A stretch of DNA of 64,000 bases. Source: JAPOQD01 sp964620555. GTDB taxonomy: Bacteria; Pseudomonadota; Gammaproteobacteria; Pseudomonadales; Halieaceae. The stretch spans positions 1 to 64,000 of the forward strand of contig CAZUGZ010000004.1 in the NCBI GenBank assembly GCA_964620555.1. The letters run 5' to 3'. This document shows, piece by piece, positions 18,113 through 25,930 of this stretch. Numbering within the stretch: position 1 is the stretch's first letter; each line of letters opens with the position of its first letter. The notes beneath the pieces are model-generated. The model saw nothing but the letters and a program-made list of their open reading frames with translations, searched no databases and was not told the DNA's origin. A program made the translations under genes and the position numbers.

Positions 18113-18861
18113 ACGCCCAGGGTGTACCCGCCATCCAGGATCAGTGTCTGCCCGGTAATGAAGCTCGCCTGCCGGCTGCACAAAAACAGGACTGCGCCCG
18201 CCATATCCTCTGGCACGCCCCAGCGCTGCAATGGGGTTCGCTTGATGATGGGGTCGCTGAATTCAGGCATGGCCCGGATCGAGGCCGTCATGCGCGTGTC
18301 GATCATGCCCGCGGCGATATTGTTGGCGCGAATGCCATGTTGCGCCCAGGTGAGCGCCATCGATTTGGCCATCTGCACCAGGCCCGCTTTGGCGGCCCCA
18401 TAACCGGGCACAAACTGATTGGCAAAAAACGCGGTCAGCGAGGCAATTCCCACGATGCTCGCACCGCCCTGCAAATCGCTGGCCGTCAGGTGGTCCAGAC
18501 AGGCCAGGGACAGATGCCAGGCGGACAACAGGTTTACCCTGACCGACTCTTCAAATCCCTCGTGGGTCCACTCATCACCAGCGGGCATGCTCGCGCCGGC
18601 GTTGTTGATCAGTATATCCAGACCTTCCAGTCCGGCAGCCAACTGTTTGATCGCACCGGTATCCTGTACTTTCAGGCTCCTGTAGCGAAACCCCGCAAGG
18701 TCCACATCTTCGTAGTCCGCGGGTCCGGCACGGGTCCCGGTCACCGTGACCTCAGCACCTGCCCGGGCGAACGCGCTGGCGACGCCGTGGCCGATACCGC
18801 TGGTGCCGCCGGTAACCAGCACCCTGGCGCCGCTGTAATCATACTGCGCAATATTTTTCAT
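18109..18861 (-). CDS. SDR family oxidoreductase (FabG-like)
   Basis: This is a classical short-chain dehydrogenase (250 residues). The cofactor motif TGGTSGIG is at residues 17-24, NNAG at about 86-89, the active-site serine in IASLTAF (about 140), and the tyrosine-lysine in YGAAK (about 154-158). The C-terminus RTPLQRWGVPEDMAGAVLFL and GQTLILDGGYTLGV are typical of FabG-like enzymes. It shares the strand with the TetR and Rieske genes upstream and may belong with them in a catabolic function, but the intervening remnant separates them. Confidence 0.85.
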   Translation of the reverse strand: MKNIAQYDYSGARVLVTGGTSGIGHGVASAFARAGAEVTVTGTRAGPADYEDVDLAGFRYRSLKVQDTGAIKQLAAGLEGLDILINNAGASMPAGDEWTHEGFEESVRVNLLSAWHLSLACLDHLTASDLQGGASIVGIASLTAFFANQFVPGYGAAKAGLVQMAKSMALTWAQHGIRANNIAAGMIDTRMTASIRAMPEFSDPIIKRTPLQRWGVPEDMAGAVLFLCSRQASFITGQTLILDGGYTLGV

Positions 18862-18908
18862 CGGCTGTTCTCCAGTCTACGCGAACTGGCCCACTCACAT
18901 TGGGCAGA

Positions 18909-19104
18909 TCATACTTCGTCAGGCACCCGGTACAGTTCCTGGTAACGCCGGAACAGCGGCCGGTCGCCACTGCGGCTGCCATCCACTTTATAAGTGTGCC
19001 GGCGTCGTGTCGCGGAACACCAGGTCGCCGGCACGTTTCAGTTGCTCGCAAAAATCGTCCCAACCGGCTTTGAGCGCGGCATCGTGGGGGTTGTCTCCTA
19101 ACAT
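18909..19104 (-). pseudogene. Possible remnant of a larger gene, two frames
   Basis: Between the SDR and TetR genes the minus strand holds two short coding-like pieces. One runs from ATG 19104 to TAA 18988 (38 residues) and contains WDDFCEQLKRAGDLVFRD, which resembles the N-terminal start of DUF1214-type proteins. The next frame continues with TYKVDGSRSGDRPLFRRYQE and stops at 18909. A single frameshift near 18990 would join them. The rest of a normal protein is missing, so this looks like a decayed gene with an internal deletion. The family assignment is from memory of the motif and is tentative. Confidence 0.35.
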
Positions 19105-19146
19105 GGCAAACTCGCTGCGTGGTCGCGGGCCTGAATCAGCGCCTCC

Positions 19147-19782
19147 CTATCTTCCCTCGCCCAGTGAACTGACCAGGAAATCATTCAGCATCCTGAAGTG
19201 ATGAGACGTATGCCTCTCGCTCTCTTCGAAGGTGGCTCTTTCCAGGGCGATCGCGTTGATTGTCATAAAGGCAAAATCCCTGATATGGCTAAAACGCTGG
19301 TTGTTCCCCCGTACCTCTTTGAACACGAAATCCCAGATATCGCGCAGGGCCTTCTCTATCAATTGATATTCTCTGGGTCTCAGCTTCTGCCGCCGATTGC
19401 GGAAAATGACCAGCGATGCATGATATAACTCGTCCTCAGTCTGTTTCCGCGCTCGCTCCAGAAAGACATTCACGCGCTGCTCAATGCTCATTCCAGTGGG
19501 GTCGATATCCGAGAAAGACGCGGCGAACTCGGCTGCGCCCAGTTCCGTAACCCCAATCATGATGCTCGCCTTGTCGCCGAAGTGGTGCTGGATGGCGCCC
19601 CAGGTTACCCCGGCGGCCTCCGCTATCGCTTTCATGGTGGTCGCCTTGAAACCGACCTCCACGATACACCTCGCCGCACCGCGGAGAATCTTGTCCCGGG
19701 TTTCATCGGTGCGCTCCTTCTGCGTTCTGCGCTTGTGAACCCGTTTTTTTTCCGGCACGTGGCTCTCCCTGGTTGACTGCAT
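19147..19782 (-). CDS. TetR/AcrR family transcriptional regulator
   Basis: This is a 211-residue one-component repressor. The N-terminal basic tail is followed by the helix-turn-helix, with ILRGAARCIVEVGFKATTMKAIAEAAGVTWGAIQHHFGDKASIM at residues about 31-75, which is the TetR signature. The C-terminal ligand domain is not recognisable in detail. It lies 34 bases downstream of the Rieske oxygenase on the same strand, so it probably controls that gene, its own expression and perhaps the SDR. Base composition is lower in GC than the flanking housekeeping genes. Confidence 0.88.
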   Translation of the reverse strand: MQSTRESHVPEKKRVHKRRTQKERTDETRDKILRGAARCIVEVGFKATTMKAIAEAAGVTWGAIQHHFGDKASIMIGVTELGAAEFAASFSDIDPTGMSIEQRVNVFLERARKQTEDELYHASLVIFRNRRQKLRPREYQLIEKALRDIWDFVFKEVRGNNQRFSHIRDFAFMTINAIALERATFEESERHTSHHFRMLNDFLVSSLGEGR

Positions 19783-19816
19783 GGCATCTTGCCGACGAAT
19801 TGATCGTGAGCCCGTA

Positions 19817-20761
19817 TTACAGGTAAAACTGCCGCACCCATTTTCGGAACAGAATGAGGTCCTTGTCCGCTTTACAAAACAGCGGCTGATCGCGATGGAT
19901 TTTCCGTCTCCAGATCACCATGTCGTCGCTGATTCCCGCCTGAATGTTGTCCATGACATCGTCTCCGGCGAAATCGACGATGGACCTGGTCACGGTCAAT
20001 GACCAGCGCAGGAGGGTTTCGGTGGGACTGACGGGTTGTGCGGTACTGTACACCAGCATCTCGGCGCCTGGCCCATACACCGTTCGCACCGTCGAAAGTC
20101 CGGGGTTATGGACTATGGCCTGCAGTATCATGTCTTCCGGGACGTTCTCCTGATCTGCCTTGGTCTCCGCAACCAGGCGCAGGGTGCGGCCATCTTCGTC
20201 GATCGTCACCGTCGACGGCGGGGTGACCGGTTGCCGATGGATATGATGAAAATGCTCGGCATCGGCAACATTCTCAGCCACATTCTGGATATCGATGGGG
20301 ACGGTGAACTCCCACAGCCGCGGCTCCGTCCACTCGTCGTTACCCAGTTCTTCCACCAGGGGCACCTCCCAGGCCGGCGCAGCCTGCTCCGGGTGGTACC
20401 ACACCATGATGTCCGTATTCACCTCGCATACCGGCCAGGTGCGAATCCTTGCCCTTTCCGGTATCTCATCGCAATAGGGGATTTCCACGCACCGGCCCCC
20501 GGTATCGTAACGCCAGCCGTGAAACGGACACCGAATCGACTCTCCGACGACGCGACCATCTCCCAGGTGTGCTCCCAGGTGGGGGCAGAACGCGTCGGCC
20601 ACCACCGCAACCCCGGTTCGGGTTCGGTAGAGGACCAACTCGCGATCGAACGCATGGACGCTTTTGACCTGCCCCGGTATCAGGTCACGTCGACGATCGA
20701 CGGAGTACCAGCCAATGGGGGTAGGTGGATTGGAGGCAGTTTTCGATTCGCAGGGTTTCAT
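19817..20761 (-). CDS. Rieske non-haem iron oxygenase
   Basis: This is an aromatic-ring or sterol-type oxygenase component (314 residues). The Rieske [2Fe-2S] ligands are Cys59, His61, Cys78 and His81 (CPHLGAHLG and CPFHGW). The mononuclear iron site appears as NVAENVADAEHFHHIH (residues 160-175). The length and the spacing resemble the KshA and cholesterol-desaturase (Neverland/DAF-36) side of the family more than ring-hydroxylating dioxygenase alpha subunits, but the substrate is an inference. No reductase gene is next to it. The TetR gene directly downstream is a likely regulator. Confidence 0.85.
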   Translation of the reverse strand: MKPCESKTASNPPTPIGWYSVDRRRDLIPGQVKSVHAFDRELVLYRTRTGVAVVADAFCPHLGAHLGDGRVVGESIRCPFHGWRYDTGGRCVEIPYCDEIPERARIRTWPVCEVNTDIMVWYHPEQAAPAWEVPLVEELGNDEWTEPRLWEFTVPIDIQNVAENVADAEHFHHIHRQPVTPPSTVTIDEDGRTLRLVAETKADQENVPEDMILQAIVHNPGLSTVRTVYGPGAEMLVYSTAQPVSPTETLLRWSLTVTRSIVDFAGDDVMDNIQAGISDDMVIWRRKIHRDQPLFCKADKDLILFRKWVRQFYL

Positions 20762-20846
20762 GGGCGTGCGTTGTCAATTGCGGTAGGGTCAGGCAGCGGG
20801 AGGGAGCAGTGAAAAACCAGTGCAGGTTACATTGTGATCTTAATGT

Positions 20847-20876
20847 TTATCAACACAAACTGCAATTGAGTATAAT
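20847..20876 (+). promoter_or_regulatory. Likely sigma-70 promoter of gloB
   Basis: A perfect -10 TATAAT lies at 20871-20876, 26 bases before the gloB ATG, with a -35-like TTATCA at 20847-20852 (18-base spacing). The region is AT-rich against a GC-rich background. It also lies upstream of the divergent Rieske gene, so the two may share control elements. Confidence 0.6.
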
Positions 20877-20902
20877 GTTACCGGATCACGAGGACTAGCC
20901 AC

Positions 20903-21694
20903 ATGATCGTTGAACAAATCTGGACCGGCAATGCGTATCGCAACTTCAACTACCTGGTCGGCTGCCCGCAGACCGGCGAAGCGCTGGCAATTGACCCCCT
21001 GGATCACGAGCGGTGCCTGGCCATGGCACGGGAGCGGGACTGGACCATTACCCAGGTTCTCAACACCCACGAGCACCCGGACCACACCGGGGGCAACCGG
21101 GAAGTGATTGCGGCCACCGGCGCGAAACTGCTGGCCCATGCCAACGCCCACCACAGTATCGAGGGCATCGACCGGGGCCTGCAGGCGGGGGATGCGGTAC
21201 AGGTCGGCGCCACTGTGGAACTGCAGGTACTGGACACCCCGGGACACACCATGAGCCACGTCTGCCTGTTGTCACACACCGAGCAGCCTGCCCTGTTCTG
21301 TGGCGATACGCTGTTCAATGCCGGTGCCGGCAACTGTCACCATGGCGGCCACCCGGAGCAACTGTACGCCACCTTTGCCGAGCAGTTGGCCGCCTTGCCG
21401 GAGCAGACCCTGGTCTACCCCGGCCACGATTACATCGGCAACAATCTGCAATTCACCCTGAACCGGGAGCCCGGCAACGAACAGGCGATGCGCCTGCTCG
21501 AAGAGGTTGAGGAGCAGGACCCGGCTGCGGCACTGGTATCGACCCTGGCCCTGGAGAAACAGATCAACAGTTTCTTTCGCCTGCGCAACCCCGAGATCAT
21601 CGCCGGTCTGCGCGAGTCGTTCCCGGAGTTGCCTGAACACCCCGACCCGAAGACCGTATTCCTGAAACTCAGGGAATTGCGCAATTCCTGGTAG
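20903..21694 (+). CDS. gloB: Hydroxyacylglutathione hydrolase (glyoxalase II)
   Basis: This enzyme hydrolyses S-D-lactoylglutathione to D-lactate and glutathione, the last step of methylglyoxal detoxification (263 residues). The metallo-beta-lactamase motif THEHPDHTGG carries His56, His58, Asp60 and His61; further metal ligands are in DTPGHTMSH, FCGDTLF and YPGHDYIGNN. The C-terminal NPEIIAGLRESFPELPEHPDPKTVFLKLRELRNSW stretch matches the glutathione-binding tail of GloB rather than a general metallo-hydrolase. It is convergent with the copper operon, nine bases from its last stop codon. Confidence 0.95.
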   Translation: MIVEQIWTGNAYRNFNYLVGCPQTGEALAIDPLDHERCLAMARERDWTITQVLNTHEHPDHTGGNREVIAATGAKLLAHANAHHSIEGIDRGLQAGDAVQVGATVELQVLDTPGHTMSHVCLLSHTEQPALFCGDTLFNAGAGNCHHGGHPEQLYATFAEQLAALPEQTLVYPGHDYIGNNLQFTLNREPGNEQAMRLLEEVEEQDPAAALVSTLALEKQINSFFRLRNPEIIAGLRESFPELPEHPDPKTVFLKLRELRNSW

Positions 21695-21703
21695 ATTCGG
21701 GGG

Positions 21704-22342
21704 TCAGCCGCGCAGCGGCCAACGCACCGTCAAAGCGGCGACAGCCAGGGTCGGCAACAGTAACCACAGTGCCAGGTAGCGGCCGGCGGACTGATAATCG
21801 GCGCGCAGGAAGTTGCCACCGATCCCCTTCACGCTCCACAGATTGCCACTACCCCCGCCCACCACCAGCTGGGCCTTCATGCCATTTTCCATGTGTTGGG
21901 ACATGCCGCAGTGGATCAGGTAGCTGCGCTGTTCGGCAGGCGCGATAAAGGTACCGCGCTGGCTGCCACCGGCGTTGACTTCGATGTGAAACATGCCCTG
22001 TGGATACAGGTAGACCGGCAGTCCGTGCACCATCCACTGGTGGCGTATGGCGTCTTCGTTGACCAGCGTCACCGAAACGCGGCTGCAGGGCTGCACCTGC
22101 AACTGGTATTGGCTGAAACCGAAGACCATGCCGGGGATTCCCTCGGCATAGCGCCGGCCGGCGCCGATGGTGAACTCGTGTTCGCGGCTGATGGCCGTGC
22201 AGCCGTGGGGCAGGGTATCCGTATTGGCGTTCATCACCATGCCGCCTTCGCTCCCGTGCAGATGCCCCATGGGCGGCTCGGCCAGGGCGGGCAGGGCAGT
22301 CAGCGCCCACAGCAGCAGCAATCCCTGCGGGGTACCTCTCAC
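21704..22342 (-). CDS. Membrane-anchored cupredoxin-like protein
   Basis: This is a predicted periplasmic copper protein of 212 residues. It starts with GTG at 22342, which overlaps the stop of the multicopper oxidase gene (GTGA), and has a signal peptide (GLLLLWALTALPALAEPP). The cupredoxin fold is suggested by HQWMVHG and by HCGMSQHMENGMKAQLVVGG (residues about 148-170), giving His, Cys, His and Met as a likely type 1 copper site. A final membrane segment (YLALWLLLPTLAVAALTV) anchors it. It is the third gene of a three-gene copper operon and may carry electrons to or from the oxidase. The biological substrate is unknown. Confidence 0.75.
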   Translation of the reverse strand: MRGTPQGLLLLWALTALPALAEPPMGHLHGSEGGMVMNANTDTLPHGCTAISREHEFTIGAGRRYAEGIPGMVFGFSQYQLQVQPCSRVSVTLVNEDAIRHQWMVHGLPVYLYPQGMFHIEVNAGGSQRGTFIAPAEQRSYLIHCGMSQHMENGMKAQLVVGGGSGNLWSVKGIGGNFLRADYQSAGRYLALWLLLPTLAVAALTVRWPLRG

Positions 22343-24000
22343 CGGCGCGAACCTCGCAACCACAGCCCCAGCAGGATGCCGACCGCCGCCACCAGACCCA
22401 GCAGGCGCAGTGACATGAGCCAGTCCCGGCCCGGGTCGCCAAACCAGTCGGCGGCATAGCTCTGCCACACCGGAATCTGTTTGCGGTAGTAGGCAACAGT
22501 GAAATAGTTGTCCCAGGCCACGCCGCGAGTCCGGGGCCAGCCGTCTTCATCCAGGTACTGCCGATAGACTATGGCGCTGATATTGCCACCGGGGCCGATG
22601 CCATCGCTGGTTATGCCCCGCGGCTGGTGATCGTGGAACGGCCAGATGCCCGGCCCATAGGCATGCAGGCCATCATTGACGGTCAGCAGGTCGAGTTCGG
22701 CGCGCTGGGAAGTGGCCAGCCAGATGACGTCCTGGGGAGCGCGCGCAGCGGGCGGGAGGGGCGCTCCATCGCGGTGGGTAGCGACGAACTTGTGGCCGTG
22801 AGTATGCAGGGCCAGACCCTTGGCGCCACCGTTGACGACCCGCAGCTTGATGCGCTCGCCGGCCTCCGCGATCACCAGTGACTCGCGGAAGGTGTAGGGA
22901 AAGGAGCGCCCGTTGAGGGTGAAATAATCGGTGTCGGCATCAGTGATATCGTATTCCCGGTGAATGTAGCGGGTAATGAGGCGGGGGTCGCTGAACTTTT
23001 GTATGCCCTCGCCCAGTTCCCGGTCCAGATCCAGGTAGTGGAGGTCGTATTCCTGATCGTAGTCTTCGCGTACCGCAACCGAGGGTGCCCGCACCTGACC
23101 GGCACCCGGGTTGAGAGTCTGCAACCAGTTATCGGGGCGATTCGGCTCGATCACCAACAGGCCCTGCAAACCCATCATCACGTGCACGTGGGGTTGCACG
23201 TGGCAGTGGTAGAACATGGTGCCGGTCTTGCGCGGCTGCAACCGGTAGGTCCGGGCGGCACCGGGCAGCACCGGCTTTTCACTGGCGAAGGGCACGCCAT
23301 CATTGCCCTGTCCGTCGGCCAGCACAAAACCGTGATCCGCCCCGTGGAGGTGCAGGGTGTGGGGCATGTAGTGGGTGTTTTCCAGGGTGATGCTGACCTC
23401 GTCGCCCTGCTCCACCCGTAGCGCCGGCGAGGGCAGGCGCAGTGCGGGCCGGGCCACGGTGGAGGCAAAATTTTCGGTGGCCATGCCCACCAGTTTGGGG
23501 GCAAACACCCACAGACCCGGGTTGATGCCGGGGGCCAGGGCATAGCGGGTCACCGCTTCCCGCTGCTCCGGTGAACTGCCGTTGAGTTCCACCACTTCGA
23601 GCCGAATGTGAACCTGGTCCGGGTCGCCGTCGCCGTCCAGGTCGGCTCCCTTCACCACCGCATCGGCGCTGAGGCCGCTGTTCAGCAGGGTGGATTGACT
23701 GACGTTGTTGGTGCCGCGCACTGCGGCGGCCAGCAGGTAGGGGTTGTCGGCCCGGCAAGTCGCGACCGCGGCGAGAGTCACCCCGTCCACGGTTTGCCGG
23801 TCCTTCCAGCCCAGGGTGGATTGCGGGCAAAAGGCTTCCACGGTCCCGGCCGGGGCCTCGACCGTGGCCGGCAGCGGTCGCCAGGGAGCGGCGCCAAACC
23901 AGTCGCTGAACTGGGTTCGAACCGAAGTCGGCAGCCACTGGGGCGGCCAGCACACGATCAACAGCAGCAGCGCCACATTCCTCAAACGTTTTTTATTCAC
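22339..24000 (-). CDS. Multicopper oxidase, membrane-anchored
   Basis: This is a 553-residue multicopper oxidase-like protein with an N-terminal signal or anchor segment (VALLLLIVCWPPQWLP) and a C-terminal membrane helix near residue 530. Copper motifs are HTLHLHGADH (about residue 217), YHCHVQPHVHVMMG (about 265), LALHTHGHKF (about 400) and WPFHDHQPRG (about 460). The HCH-x3-H-x4-M type 1 pattern occurs before the last two histidine motifs, which is not the usual order for three-domain laccases. It overlaps both neighbours (8 and 4 bases), so the three are one operon. Metal oxidation or copper tolerance is a reasonable guess only. Confidence 0.82.
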   Translation of the reverse strand: MNKKRLRNVALLLLIVCWPPQWLPTSVRTQFSDWFGAAPWRPLPATVEAPAGTVEAFCPQSTLGWKDRQTVDGVTLAAVATCRADNPYLLAAAVRGTNNVSQSTLLNSGLSADAVVKGADLDGDGDPDQVHIRLEVVELNGSSPEQREAVTRYALAPGINPGLWVFAPKLVGMATENFASTVARPALRLPSPALRVEQGDEVSITLENTHYMPHTLHLHGADHGFVLADGQGNDGVPFASEKPVLPGAARTYRLQPRKTGTMFYHCHVQPHVHVMMGLQGLLVIEPNRPDNWLQTLNPGAGQVRAPSVAVREDYDQEYDLHYLDLDRELGEGIQKFSDPRLITRYIHREYDITDADTDYFTLNGRSFPYTFRESLVIAEAGERIKLRVVNGGAKGLALHTHGHKFVATHRDGAPLPPAARAPQDVIWLATSQRAELDLLTVNDGLHAYGPGIWPFHDHQPRGITSDGIGPGGNISAIVYRQYLDEDGWPRTRGVAWDNYFTVAYYRKQIPVWQSYAADWFGDPGRDWLMSLRLLGLVAAVGILLGLWLRGSRR

Positions 24001-24562
24001 GCTTCCACCGCCGCAGATACCAGATCACCGCCAGCGCCAGCAGCGGCAACCACAACCAGTACCACGGTCCCCCGGGCGCCACCTGGAAGGGGAAGACGGC
24101 CCGGTAGACGATCTCCTTGCTGGGGTGGGGCGCGCTGACGATGCCGATGTAGCCACCCCGCTCGCGAAAACTGTGTTCAACCTGCAACTGGTTTTGTGCT
24201 CGCACCAACGGCGGCTGGTAAAAGACCGTGCGCTGCTCCAGGTCGGTCATGGCGGCGACGTGGTGCCAGCGGGCGAAGATACCCAGTTCATCCACATCCC
24301 GAATGATCCGGAAATCCACTGGCACCTCGCGCAGGCTGCCGTGCAGGTAATCCAGCACAAACAGGGTGTCGCCGATTTCGGGCAGGTCTTCGCAGAATAC
24401 TTCATCGCCGCTGGTTTGCGGTTGGAAAATGCTGAAATGGGCAGTGTAAATGCCGATTTCCATCATGCAACTGCCCGCTTCCCCGACCACTGCGCCGGCG
24501 GCCAGTACCGGTTTCGCCACCATGCTCAGCAATACAACCCCCACCATAACCCTGATTGACAC
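23993..24562 (-). CDS. Exported membrane-anchored protein of a copper operon
   Basis: I do not recognise this protein. It has a signal peptide (MVGVVLLSMVAKPVLAAG), a roughly 130-residue extracytoplasmic domain of mixed beta character, and a single C-terminal membrane helix followed by a basic tail (LALAVIWYLRRWKRE). GTG 24562 (VSIRVMVGVV) and ATG 24547 are both possible starts; the longer open frame upstream would run into the divergent egtB. It leads the operon and overlaps the multicopper oxidase start by eight bases, so it probably works with that enzyme as a partner or anchor. Cysteines near the mature N-terminus (GEAGSC) and in EVFCEDL could bind metal or form a disulfide. Confidence 0.6.
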   Translation of the reverse strand: MSIRVMVGVVLLSMVAKPVLAAGAVVGEAGSCMMEIGIYTAHFSIFQPQTSGDEVFCEDLPEIGDTLFVLDYLHGSLREVPVDFRIIRDVDELGIFARWHHVAAMTDLEQRTVFYQPPLVRAQNQLQVEHSFRERGGYIGIVSAPHPSKEIVYRAVFPFQVAPGGPWYWLWLPLLALAVIWYLRRWKRE

Positions 24563-24650
24563 CACTTGTCCCGAACCCGTCCCTGCCGCTTGTCTTTCTG
24601 ATTTACCTGCGCATACACTAACTGATGCCCGCCCCCCAGCACAACGCTGC

Positions 24651-25877
24651 ATGACCGGTTCCGCACTACAGCAATCCCTGGCGCAGGTACGCGAACTCTC
24701 CGCGGACCTGTGCACGCCCCTGGCCGTGGAAGACTACGGTCTGCAGGCGATGCCCGAGGCCAGCCCGGCCAAGTGGCACCTGGCCCACACCACCTGGTTT
24801 TTTGAAACCTTCATCCTCAGGCGCTTCGACCAGGCCTACCGGGCCCATCACCCCCAGTTTGCGGTGCTGTTCAATTCCTATTACCACGGCGTCGGCGAGC
24901 AGTTCCCGCGCGCCCGGCGCGGCCAGCTATCGCGCCCGACAGTGGCCGAAGTCATGGCCTACCGGCAGGCGGTAACCGCCGCCGTGCTGGCTCTGCTGGA
25001 CACTCCCACGCCGCAACTGGAAGCCCTGGTGGAACTGGGTATCCACCATGAACAGCAACATCAGGAGCTGTTCTTTACCGACCTCAAGTACAATTTTTTC
25101 TGCAATCCGCTGTTCCCTGCTTATGCCAATGAAGCTGCCGCCCCGCCGCCCGCCCCGGCCCAGCCCCTGGTCTGGCAACCCTACCGCGGCGGCGAAGTGG
25201 AAACGGGTCACCGCGGCGAGGGCTTTTGCTTCGACAACGAGACCCCGGCCCACGCGGTCCTGTTGCAGGACTTTGCCCTGGGCAACCGGCTGGTCAGCAA
25301 TGCCGAATACCTGGAATTTATCGACGATGGCGGCTACCGGAGACCGCAACTGTGGCTGGCCGACGGCTGGGCCAGTGCCGTCGAACAACAGTGGCAGGCA
25401 CCTCTCTACTGGGTGCAGCGGGAGGGGGAGTGGTTCGAATTCACGCTCTACGGTCTGCGGGCGCTGGACCCGCTTCAGCCGGTGAGCCACGTCTGCGCCT
25501 ACGAGGCAGACGCCTATTGCCGCTGGGCCGGCGCCCGCCTGCCCAGCGAGTTCGAATGGGAGTACGCGGCGCGGCACGGCCCCCTGGCCGGGCAATTTCT
25601 GCAGGACGGTCACTACCACCCCAACTCCACCGCCGACGGTGAACTCCATGGCACACTCTGGCAATGGACCAGCAGTGCCTACGCACCCTACCCGGGTTAC
25701 CGGCCCGCCGCCGGCGCGGTTGGGGAATACAATGGCAAGTTCATGGTCAATCAACTGGTGCTGCGCGGCGGCAGCTGCGTCAGCAGCGCCAGCCACATTC
25801 GCAGCAGCTACCGAAACTTCTTTTATCCCGCTGACCGCTGGCAGTTCAGTGGCATCAGGATGGCCCGGTCGCGCTGA
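24651..25877 (+). CDS. egtB: Ergothioneine synthase EgtB (iron-dependent sulfoxide synthase)
   Basis: EgtB couples hercynine to cysteine or gamma-glutamylcysteine using oxygen, in ergothioneine synthesis (408 residues). The N-terminal DinB-like domain carries the iron ligands: His46 in WHLAHTTWFFE and the HxxxHxE motif His133, His137, Glu139. The C-terminal formylglycine-generating-enzyme-like domain ends in RGGSCVSSASHIRSSYRNFF and SGIRMAR. ATG 24651 was chosen because the open frame upstream has no family similarity and overlaps the divergent gene. egtD follows 53 bases downstream. Confidence 0.93.
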   Translation: MTGSALQQSLAQVRELSADLCTPLAVEDYGLQAMPEASPAKWHLAHTTWFFETFILRRFDQAYRAHHPQFAVLFNSYYHGVGEQFPRARRGQLSRPTVAEVMAYRQAVTAAVLALLDTPTPQLEALVELGIHHEQQHQELFFTDLKYNFFCNPLFPAYANEAAAPPPAPAQPLVWQPYRGGEVETGHRGEGFCFDNETPAHAVLLQDFALGNRLVSNAEYLEFIDDGGYRRPQLWLADGWASAVEQQWQAPLYWVQREGEWFEFTLYGLRALDPLQPVSHVCAYEADAYCRWAGARLPSEFEWEYAARHGPLAGQFLQDGHYHPNSTADGELHGTLWQWTSSAYAPYPGYRPAAGAVGEYNGKFMVNQLVLRGGSCVSSASHIRSSYRNFFYPADRWQFSGIRMARSR

Positions 25878-25930
25878 CCTGTGCCGGCAGCTCGTCCCTG
25901 CCCCAATCACCCTGACAAACGGAGACCGCA

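Noticed and set aside
20831..20856. TGTGATCTTAATGTTTATCA before gloB looked like a CRP site.
   Set aside because: Only the left half (TGTGA) matches; the right half lacks TCACA.
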